From Acidobacteriota bacterium (lineage in GTDB: Bacteria; Acidobacteriota; Blastocatellia; Pyrinomonadales; Pyrinomonadaceae): 12,108 nucleotides of DNA. A program made the translations under genes and the position numbers. The notes below the pieces were generated by a model, which searched no databases, was not told the DNA's origin, and saw only the letters and a program-made list of their open reading frames with translations. Shown here piece after piece: positions 6,363-12,055 of this stretch. Positions within the stretch are counted from its first letter, which is position 1. Every line of letters begins with the position of its first letter. Where the stretch lies: the NCBI GenBank assembly GCA_020199975.1, contig JAIVJP010000010.1, positions 1-12,108 on the forward strand, written 5' to 3'.

Positions 6363-8540
6363 ATGGCAGAGCTAGGGGCATACAAAGACAAGTTTGGTGA
6401 AAGCGGCCAGCGCATACTCGAGCACGCCATGAGCGAGTCGCGCCAGCGGGATCAGAACTACGTGGCGGTTGAGCATATCTTGCAGGCGCTCATGCACGAA
6501 GAGCCGGATATGTTCAACTCTACGATGCGCGAGCTATCTCTGGATCCGATTGTAGTCAAGATTGCTATCGACCAGCGACTGGAAACCACTCGCCAACAGC
6601 ACGTCGGAAAGGGTTTCCGTATCGCGCCTGATACGACAGACTTGTTCAAGCGCGCCATGGAACGGGCGCGCACGCAGGGGCGCAAGACCATCGAAGCCAC
6701 CGATATTTTTGAAGCGCTCATTAACTATGACAGTCTTTTCCTGGACGTGCTCAGAAACATGGGGGCAAATACAGAGGCCGTCGCGGAAAATGTGCGCGCG
6801 CAGGTGCAAAAACGGGAACAGGAAGAGGAGCAGTTTCGCAAGAAGTTTGAACTCCCACCATATCTAAAGCATTTCGGCGTTTCACTCAATCGACTGGCGC
6901 GAGCTGACAAGATTCCGCCCACCATCGGTCGTGAAAAAGAGATCCAGCAGATTGTCGAGATTCTCTGCCATCGCGAAAGGGCGAATTCACCCATGTTGGT
7001 GGGTGAACCCGGCGTGGGCAAGACAGCGGTGATCGAAGGTCTGGCGCGCCTAATCGAATTGGAACCCGAAAAAGTGCCTGCTCGCCTGCGTGGTTCGCAC
7101 GTGGTCCAACTGCAGATGGGCGGCCTGGTCGCCGGCACAATGCTGCGCGGCATGTTCGAGGAAAGAATCAAAGGCATCATCGATGAGGTCAAAGAGCGCG
7201 ACAATCTCATCCTCTTCATCGACGAAGCGCACACAATCATCGGCGCCGGGGCGGCGCTCGGAACATCGTCCGATGCGGCCAACATGTTTAAGTCGGCGCT
7301 CGCGCGAGGGGACATGCGCATGATCGGCGCCACGACCATTTCTGAATACAAAGAGTATATCGCCGAGGATGAGGCACTGGCCCGTCGTTTCCGGCTAGTG
7401 AAGGTGGTCGAGCCCACGATTAGCGAAACGCGCGAGATTCTGCTTGGGCTGCGTCCGCGTCTGGAGCGCAACTACTCCGTCAAGATTTCAGACGACGCTA
7501 TCAACACCGCCTTGGAGATGGCGCCCAAGTACATCCGCAATCTACACCTCCCAGACAAGGCCATCGGCTGGCTTGATACGGCTGCCGTTAAAGTCGAAAT
7601 CAACGAGCCGCAGACGATGATCGTCAAACCTGAACACGTCATCGAGGTGATCTCGCAGGAGTCGCGTATTCCGCGCGATATGATCTTTCGCGACACTGGC
7701 GACCGTTTTGCCATGACGGAAGCCCTGCTCGGTAATCGGGTGATAGGTCAGAAAGCCGCTATCAAGGCGGTGGCCCAGCGGCTGAGATTGAACAAAGGGC
7801 CGTTGAAGGAATCGCATTACAAACCCGATGGCGTGTTGCTGTTCCTCGGGCCTACCGGCGTAGGCAAAACCGAACTCGCCAAGGCGGTCGCTGAATTCAT
7901 GTTCGGCGACGAAGAGAAAATGGTCCGCATCGACATGTCTGAATACAGCGATGGTACGGTGAGCATTGAAAAGCTGATTGGTATGCCGCGCGGCATAGTT
8001 GGTTCGGAGCGCGGCGGCATTCTCACCGAACAACTGCGCGAGAATCCCTACACGGTGCTGCTGCTGGATGAGGTGGAAAAAGCTTCTCCGTACTTGATGA
8101 ACCTGTTTTTGCAGGCCTTCGACGAAGGCTGGCTAACGGATGGTCGGGGCAAGAAAGTTTACCTTTCCGACGCGATTGTGATCATGACCTCGAACCTGGG
8201 CTCCGACAGCTTCAAGAAGTTCGAGAAACCCTTGGGCTTCGGTACGAAGACAGCCGCAGACTTCCGCGTAGTAAACAGAGAGGTGATGAAGGCCGCTGAG
8301 ACGCGCTTCTCGCCCGAGTTTCGCAATCGTATCGATGAGATCATCGTCTTCGCGCCATTGACGATGGACGAGGTGCGTCAGATTGCCAAGCTCTACCTGG
8401 ACAAGCTGCGGCGGCAAATGGAGCGCCAGGGCAAGTCGGTCGAGGTCAGTGAGGCCGCGCTCAACCTCCTTACCGAAAAAGGCTACAACGGCGAGACGGT
8501 CGTCAAACCAGCGGCTGCCAACAAGCCTGAGTTGAATTAG
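6363..8540 (+). CDS. Divergent ClpA/ClpC-type double AAA+ unfoldase with altered pore loops and missing C-terminal domain
   Basis: Hsp100-family ATPase, 725 residues. Order: Clp_N repeats (about 8-145); AAA1 with Walker A GEPGVGKT (214-221), Walker B (282-288) and Arg341-Arg342; no coiled-coil middle domain, so ClpA-like rather than ClpB-like; AAA2 with Walker A GPTGVGKT (497-504), Walker B LLLDE (566-570) and arginine finger Arg656. A Leu-Gly-Phe at 624-626 sits where ClpA/ClpC carry the ClpP-docking tripeptide. Oddities: pore loop 1 reads M-L-R-G (260-263) instead of K-Y-R-G; pore loop 2 reads G-I-V-G (544-547) instead of G-Y-V-G; I-D-L-I-D-E-A is replaced by I-G-W-L-D-T-A (401-407). After E-K-G-Y-N the sequence leaves the family, lacking the Gly-Ala-Arg sensor-2 and the rest of the small domain. 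Start ATG has GAGGT 9 nt upstream. Unfoldase function is probable; full activity is doubtful. Confidence 0.9.
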   Translation: MAELGAYKDKFGESGQRILEHAMSESRQRDQNYVAVEHILQALMHEEPDMFNSTMRELSLDPIVVKIAIDQRLETTRQQHVGKGFRIAPDTTDLFKRAMERARTQGRKTIEATDIFEALINYDSLFLDVLRNMGANTEAVAENVRAQVQKREQEEEQFRKKFELPPYLKHFGVSLNRLARADKIPPTIGREKEIQQIVEILCHRERANSPMLVGEPGVGKTAVIEGLARLIELEPEKVPARLRGSHVVQLQMGGLVAGTMLRGMFEERIKGIIDEVKERDNLILFIDEAHTIIGAGAALGTSSDAANMFKSALARGDMRMIGATTISEYKEYIAEDEALARRFRLVKVVEPTISETREILLGLRPRLERNYSVKISDDAINTALEMAPKYIRNLHLPDKAIGWLDTAAVKVEINEPQTMIVKPEHVIEVISQESRIPRDMIFRDTGDRFAMTEALLGNRVIGQKAAIKAVAQRLRLNKGPLKESHYKPDGVLLFLGPTGVGKTELAKAVAEFMFGDEEKMVRIDMSEYSDGTVSIEKLIGMPRGIVGSERGGILTEQLRENPYTVLLLDEVEKASPYLMNLFLQAFDEGWLTDGRGKKVYLSDAIVIMTSNLGSDSFKKFEKPLGFGTKTAADFRVVNREVMKAAETRFSPEFRNRIDEIIVFAPLTMDEVRQIAKLYLDKLRRQMERQGKSVEVSEAALNLLTEKGYNGETVVKPAAANKPELN

Positions 8541-8555
8541 CTCGGCCTATGTCAG

Positions 8556-8578
8556 AACCACGAGCGGTAGCGACCGGG
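8556..8578 (+). repeat. Dispersed GC-rich repeat, copy 1 (diverged)
   Basis: AACC-A-CGAGCGGTAGCGACCGGG differs from copies 2 and 3 by one base (A at 8560 where they have G, in the + orientation of copy 2). It lies in the same orientation as copy 2. Confidence 0.75.
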
Positions 8579-8595
8579 TCCCGAGCGGGAGCCCG
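8575..8595 (+). repeat. GC-rich hairpin downstream of the ClpA/C-like gene
   Basis: CGGGTCCCG (8575-8583) pairs with CGGGA-G-CCCG (8586-8595), leaving one bulged G. With the innermost pair opened, the loop is GAGC. It lies 34 nt after the stop codon. No T-run follows, so a factor-independent terminator is only possible; it may be part of the neighbouring repeat copy. Confidence 0.4.
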
Positions 8596-8660
8596 CTTGG
8601 ATGGTGAATGCGACCGTTATTGCAGAGTAAGAGAGTGAGCTTGAATCAGTTTCATCTTTG

Positions 8661-8716
8661 TAGTGCCACTCCCTGCGGAACCGCGAGGTAGTGCCACTCC
8701 CTGCGGAACCGCGAGC
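8661..8716 (+). repeat. Tandem duplication of a 28-bp unit
   Basis: The unit starting TAGTGCCACTCCCTGCGG at 8661 is repeated at 8689 with 27 of 28 bases identical. The second unit runs on into copy 2 of the dispersed repeat, while the first stops at CGAGG. This suggests duplication or slippage inside a larger repeated element. Confidence 0.85.
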
Positions 8717-8728
8717 GGTAGCGACCGG
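8704..8728 (+). repeat. Dispersed GC-rich repeat, copy 2
   Basis: A 25-bp sequence beginning CGGAACCGCGAGCGG and ending AGCGACCGG. It is the exact reverse complement of 8804-8828, forming a perfect inverted pair 75 bp apart. Confidence 0.9.
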
Positions 8729-8803
8729 ATCCTGGATTCACCCCGCATTTCTTTAGACTGGATTTTGGCATCATAAGAACAGGAGCAGTGTTGAGTGTAA
8801 GTC

Positions 8804-8828
8804 CCGGTCGCTACCGCTCGCGGTTCCG
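8804..8828 (-). repeat. Dispersed GC-rich repeat, copy 3 (inverted)
   Basis: Exact 25-bp inverted copy of 8704-8728. Together the pair could fold into a long stem-loop in RNA or bound a small mobile or REP-like unit whose 75-bp centre (8729-8803) holds no gene. Confidence 0.9.
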
Positions 8829-8880
8829 TAGTTGAGTGACATCGTCGACGGGGGCAAACTGCATCAGTGCCTAATAAGTA

Positions 8881-8899
8881 TTCCCCTTTGTTCGGGGAA
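8881..8899. repeat. Short perfect hairpin TTCCCC/GGGGAA
   Basis: TTCCCC (8881-8886) and GGGGAA (8894-8899) form a 6-bp stem with a 7-nt loop. It sits 105 nt upstream of the gene at 9005. It may be a weak terminator for transcripts entering from the left, or an operator; the sequence does not decide. Confidence 0.35.
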
Positions 8900-9004
8900 A
8901 TTAGTGTGGTTTTAGTGGGTCGATGGTTTCCGCCAAACAGTTGTTCAACCTGCGCTGTCACGGGCGCCATGTGGTAAATTCGGGGCCACCTCGAATATTT
9001 CGCA

Positions 9005-9832
9005 ATGAAGATTTCAAATAAGTTATTTCAATTTCTCATGCTACTGGCGCTGGGTTGTTCCGGAACGGTTGCTCTTCAAGCGCAGGACAACAAGCCGGCG
9101 CCGCCAACGCCTGAATCGACCGAGAAAGCGGAGGACATCATCAAGCGCGCCATTGAAGTCCTCGGCGGCATTGCTTACCTAAACGTGCAAAGCGTGGTAG
9201 GGCGCGGTTTCTATACGGCTTATCAGGATGGCCTGTCACAATTGCCGACCAGATTTCTCGACTACATCGTTTATCCAGACAAGGAGCGGACGGAATTTAC
9301 CAGCGCCGGAGTGCGGGTGGTGCAAACCAACGCGGGCGCGACCGGCTGGCTTTATGACGGCGCTACCAAGAGCTTGAACGATCAGAAGCCGGCGCAGATC
9401 GAGGACTTCAAACGGAGCATGCGCACCAGCATGGATAATGTTTTGCGCGGCTGGTGGCGTCGCGAGGGTGCCACTCTGAGTTATATCGGCCGCCGCGAGG
9501 CCGGGCTGGCCCGTCGCAACGAGACTGTGCGACTCACCTACCCTGACGGGTTTTGGATTGAATATGAATTTGGGGCCAAGGACGGACTGCCCGCGAAGGT
9601 GAACTACAAACGCAACCGCAAGGTAGCCGACTCTGATGAGACTGAAGAGATAACCGAAGAGGATAGGCTGGCCAAGCCCATCAGCATCAACGGAGTAACT
9701 GCAGCCCTCGTGATCGACCATTTCATCAACGGCAAACAAACAAGCCGCATTAACTACGAGACAATCGAATTCAATCGCCCGCTTGCCGCTTCACTCTTCG
9801 CTAAACCCGAGAACGCTAAATCGGTAAAGTGA
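9005..9832 (+). CDS. Exported protein of unknown function, possibly LolA-like
   Basis: 275 residues. The N-terminus has a clear signal peptide: Lys3/Lys6, a hydrophobic core from about 7 to 23, and a likely signal peptidase I site after Ala26 (L-Q-A then Q-D). Cys18 follows A-L-G, a poor lipobox, so lipoprotein status is unlikely but open. The mature part begins with a Pro-rich linker, then a helical K-A-x-x-I-I-x-x-A-I-E-V-L-G-G pattern followed by beta-rich sequence with R-x-x-x-Y-P-D-K and G-W-x-Y-D-G. That arrangement resembles secreted proteins of Acidobacteriota that are sometimes annotated as outer-membrane lipoprotein-sorting (LolA/LolB-like); this comes from general family appearance only. 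Site of action would be periplasm or outer membrane. The ATG start has no strong ribosome binding site. The next gene begins 42 nt downstream. Confidence 0.8.
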   Translation: MKISNKLFQFLMLLALGCSGTVALQAQDNKPAPPTPESTEKAEDIIKRAIEVLGGIAYLNVQSVVGRGFYTAYQDGLSQLPTRFLDYIVYPDKERTEFTSAGVRVVQTNAGATGWLYDGATKSLNDQKPAQIEDFKRSMRTSMDNVLRGWWRREGATLSYIGRREAGLARRNETVRLTYPDGFWIEYEFGAKDGLPAKVNYKRNRKVADSDETEEITEEDRLAKPISINGVTAALVIDHFINGKQTSRINYETIEFNRPLAASLFAKPENAKSVK

Positions 9833-9861
9833 CTCTGTCACGCTCGAGTGTTAACTGAATC

Positions 9862-9870
9862 AGGGAGGGG
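9862..9870 (+). promoter_or_regulatory. Ribosome binding site for the Bax-inhibitor-1 family gene
   Basis: AGGGAGGGG ends 4 nt before the ATG at 9875; its AGGGAGG core is 6 nt away. This places the start at 9875 rather than at the in-frame GTG at 9848, which lies upstream of this site. Confidence 0.7.
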
Positions 9871-9874
9871 AATC

Positions 9875-10585
9875 ATGAGCTGGAACCAATCTTCGTTTAC
9901 TTCGCCGCAGGTTGCGGACGTGCGCGACGAACGTGTCGGCGCTTTTCTGAGCCGGGTGTACGGCTGGATGTTTGCCGGTTTGTTGGTTACTGCCGTAACC
10001 GCTTTTACGGTGGCGGCGTCACCCGCACTCATCGAAACGCTGATAATTAACCGGCTCGTTTTTTGGGCACTGATCATCGCTCAGCTCGGACTTGTCATTT
10101 ATCTCTCAGCACGCGTCGACAAAGTTTCACCGTCGACCGCAGCCGGGCTTTTCATCTTGTACTCGGCGCTCACGGGAGTCACTTCGTCTGTAATCCTGCT
10201 GATTTACACCGGTGCGTCGATAACCTCGACCTTCATCGTTACCGCCGGAATGTTCGGCGCCACAGCGGTCTTCGGTACCGTCACTAAGAGAAGTCTCGCC
10301 GGGGTGGGCCAATTCATGTTCATGGGCTTAATCGGTCTCATCCTCGCTTCGATCGTCGGCATCTTCTGGCAAAACAGCGCCCTGCAGTTCGTGATTTCGG
10401 TCGTCGGCGTTTTGGTTTTCACCGGTCTTACGGCCTGGGACGCCCAACGCCTAAAGCAGATGGCTGTCGCGCTGCCGGACGGCCGGGTGGGTGCGTACGC
10501 AGTGGTTGGCGCTTTGTCTCTCTACCTGGATTTCATCAACCTATTCTTCTTTTTGTTGCGTTTCACGGGAAGTCGCCGCGACTAG
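9875..10585 (+). CDS. Bax inhibitor-1 / YccA-YetJ family seven-helix membrane protein
   Basis: 236-residue inner-membrane protein of the BI-1 (UPF0005, TMBIM-like) family. Characterised members include B. subtilis YetJ, a pH-sensitive calcium leak channel, and E. coli YccA, which modulates FtsH proteolysis. The sequence shows about seven hydrophobic segments, near 31-50, 59-78, 89-110, 116-134, 146-163, 170-187 and 207-230, the usual BI-1 topology. The family signature is present as GLTAWDAQRL (184-193) and LYLDFINLFFFLLRF (216-230). Asp189 and Asp219 lie where YetJ carries its pH-sensing aspartate pair. The N-terminus (1-25) is polar and cytoplasmic. It is probably co-transcribed with the exported protein upstream. 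It could relate to the chaperone cluster through membrane-protein quality control, as YccA does with FtsH, but that link is only inferred from proximity. Confidence 0.93.
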   Translation: MSWNQSSFTSPQVADVRDERVGAFLSRVYGWMFAGLLVTAVTAFTVAASPALIETLIINRLVFWALIIAQLGLVIYLSARVDKVSPSTAAGLFILYSALTGVTSSVILLIYTGASITSTFIVTAGMFGATAVFGTVTKRSLAGVGQFMFMGLIGLILASIVGIFWQNSALQFVISVVGVLVFTGLTAWDAQRLKQMAVALPDGRVGAYAVVGALSLYLDFINLFFFLLRFTGSRRD

Positions 10586-10648
10586 GAACATTGCGACTGA
10601 CCGAGGAGAGTCGGAGATGGTCTCAAGCTCTCTTTCTGAAATCGATCC

Positions 10649-10692
10649 GAGATCTGAGATCTTTGAGATCTTGAGATCTGAGACCTGAGATT
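10649..10692. repeat. AGATCT-rich short repeat array
   Basis: Four perfect AGATCT palindromes begin at 10650, 10657, 10666 and 10674, with a degenerate AGACCT at 10681, inside an overall TGAGATCT pattern of period 7 to 9. The array ends immediately at the left end of the insertion sequence. The rest of 10586-10648 holds no gene; a small CGACT/AGTCG hairpin (10594-10613) follows the BI-1 stop. Confidence 0.8.
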
Positions 10693-10710
10693 CAGTACTG
10701 TCCCAACGTT
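10693..10710 (+). repeat. Left terminal inverted repeat of the IS
   Basis: CAGTACTGTCCCAACGTT, perfect match to the right end in inverse orientation. It starts with the palindromic octamer CAGTACTG. Confidence 0.92.
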
Positions 10711-10740
10711 TGTTAGCTCGTTGGCTGTAGGTTATTTAAA
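10710..10740 (+). promoter_or_regulatory. Possible transposase promoter in the left end of the IS
   Basis: TTGTTA (10710-10715) could be a -35 box, and the AT-rich TTATTTAAA (10732-10740) offers -10-like hexamers with spacers of 16 to 19 nt. Matches are weak; the AT-rich patch stands out against its surroundings and is the only such patch before the transposase start. Confidence 0.25.
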
Positions 10741-10834
10741 TTGAGAAGGTTAAGCCCAATGCACAGAGGGATCGATTTGAAATCAAAACCAGTCCAGCCG
10801 ATGCTTCCGCGACTTTTGCGGCAGCGGAGGGCTG

Positions 10835-12001
10835 ATGAATTCTGGCAAATCGATCTTTGCACAACTGATGGACTTCCTTCCTTCAAAGGCTTTTCGCCGT
10901 TGTGTCAAACGCTACCAGGGCGATTACAAACTCAAGACTTTTTCTTGCTGGGATCAGTTCCTTTGCATGGCCTTCGCGCAGCTAACCTATCGCGAGAGTT
11001 TGCGCGATATCGAAGCTTGCCTGCGCGCGCAACACACCAAGCTTTACCATCTCGGCATTCGCGGCCAAGTCTCGCGCAATACCTTGGCCCATGCAAACTC
11101 GGTGCGCGATTGGCGCATCTACGCCGACTTCGCGCAAGTGCTGATTACCCGCGCCCGCGTGCTCTACGCGGACGACCGCTTCGGCATCGAGTTGGCCCAG
11201 ACTGTTTACGCGCTCGATGCCACCACCATCGATTTGTGCCTGGCGCTTTTTCCCTGGGCCGAGTTTCGCAAGCACAAAGGAGCAGTGAAACTGCACACGC
11301 TGCTCGACCTGCGCGGCAGCATTCCAACTGTTGTGATCATTACACATGGCAAGGTGCACGAGGTCAACATTCTGGATCAACTCAGCTTCGAAGCCGGCGC
11401 CTTCTATGTAATGGATCGCGGTTACCTCGATTTCGCCCGCTTGTACAAGTTGCACCTCGCTTCCGCCTTCTTTGTCACCCGCGCCAGAAAGCGCTTCGAT
11501 TTCCAGCGACTCTACTCACAGCCAGTAGACAGAGCTACGGGGGTCATCTGCGATCAGATCATTACGCTCGTCAATCCCGTCCCCCGCAAAGGCTATCCCG
11601 AGAAGCTGCGTCGCATTCGTTACGTCGATGCGCAAACAAATCAACGACTCGTCTTTCTAACCAACAACTTCTGCTTGCCACCACTGACTATCGCCCAACT
11701 GTATCGCAGCCGTTGGCAGGTCGAGTTGTTCTTCAAATGGATCAAGCAACACCTGCGCATCAAGAATTTCTACGGCACTTCCGAGAACGCCTTGAGAACT
11801 CAAATCTGGATTGCGATCTCGGTTTATGTGCTCGTGGCCATAGTCAAAAAGGAATTGCAACTCGACGGCAGTCTCTACAGAATGCTACAGATCTGCAGCG
11901 TCACCCTTTTCGAGAAAACCCCCATTTTACAAGCTCTTTCTTTAGCAGACGATCAAACCAACTTAGACGATCTCTGCAAACAACTGACTCTGTTCAACTA
12001 A
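10835..12001 (+). CDS. IS4-family DDE transposase with N-terminal DUF4372-like domain
   Basis: Catalyses cut-and-paste movement of the element. 388 residues, intact, a normal length for this type. The N-terminus (about 3-75), with S-I-F-A-Q-L-M-D-F-L-P and the Y-R-E-S-L-R-D-I-E block, is the DUF4372-like DNA-binding region typical of many IS4 transposases. The RNase-H-fold catalytic core carries Asp128 (A-L-D-A-T), Asp194 (V-M-D-R-G-Y) and Glu297 within the IS4 YREK signature: Tyr290-x2-Arg293-x3-Glu297-x6-Lys304. A beta-strand insertion lies between Asp194 and Glu297, as in Tn5/IS4 relatives. The ATG follows GGAGGG with a short spacer of 3 to 4 nt. All catalytic residues are present, so the element may be active. 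A 440-codon open frame in another phase overlaps it and is not considered real. Confidence 0.95.
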   Translation: MNSGKSIFAQLMDFLPSKAFRRCVKRYQGDYKLKTFSCWDQFLCMAFAQLTYRESLRDIEACLRAQHTKLYHLGIRGQVSRNTLAHANSVRDWRIYADFAQVLITRARVLYADDRFGIELAQTVYALDATTIDLCLALFPWAEFRKHKGAVKLHTLLDLRGSIPTVVIITHGKVHEVNILDQLSFEAGAFYVMDRGYLDFARLYKLHLASAFFVTRARKRFDFQRLYSQPVDRATGVICDQIITLVNPVPRKGYPEKLRRIRYVDAQTNQRLVFLTNNFCLPPLTIAQLYRSRWQVELFFKWIKQHLRIKNFYGTSENALRTQIWIAISVYVLVAIVKKELQLDGSLYRMLQICSVTLFEKTPILQALSLADDQTNLDDLCKQLTLFN

Positions 12002-12017
12002 CGTTGGGACAGTACTG
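12000..12017 (-). repeat. Right terminal inverted repeat of the IS
   Basis: AACGTTGGGACAGTACTG. Its first two bases follow the transposase stop region directly; the last A of the TAA stop codon (11999-12001) lies inside the repeat, so coding sequence and right end overlap. Confidence 0.92.
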
Positions 12018-12055
12018 CACGGGCATAAGTAATCTTCTCCTTTGTTATTCTGGTT

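Larger units (their letters stand above)
8541..9004. other. Gene-free, repeat-rich intergenic region (464 nt)
   Basis: No credible reading frame is seen on either strand. The stretch contains three copies of a GC-rich ~25-bp repeat, a tandem 28-bp duplication, a GC-rich hairpin just after the ClpA/C-like stop, and a TTCCCC/GGGGAA hairpin near the right side. A 117-codon open frame on the - strand (8617-8970) runs straight through the repeats and resembles no known protein. No convincing promoter for the next gene could be picked out. Confidence 0.6.
10693..12017 (+). mobile_element. IS4-family insertion sequence, complete, 1325 bp
   Basis: Left terminal repeat CAGTACTGTCCCAACGTT (10693-10710) is the exact reverse complement of AACGTTGGGACAGTACTG (12000-12017), 18 bp. 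One mismatch further in, three more bases match. The element carries one intact transposase gene, filling nearly the whole length. The outer octamer CAGTACTG is itself palindromic, so it is both an inverted and a direct repeat; the true ends could be 10693/12017, or the octamers could be an 8-bp target duplication around TCCCAACGTT ends (10701/12009). No other target duplication is seen. The organisation resembles the ISPepr1-type branch of IS4, by family feel only. Confidence 0.9.

Noticed and set aside
8661..8828. The repeats as a possible CRISPR array.
   Set aside because: There are only two direct units, with no unique spacer between them, and the third copy is inverted; no cas gene is present.
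8617..8970. A 117-codon open frame on the - strand in the repeat-rich region.
   Set aside because: It is translated from the inverted and tandem repeats and shows no domain; a long frame in GC-rich repeat DNA is expected by chance.
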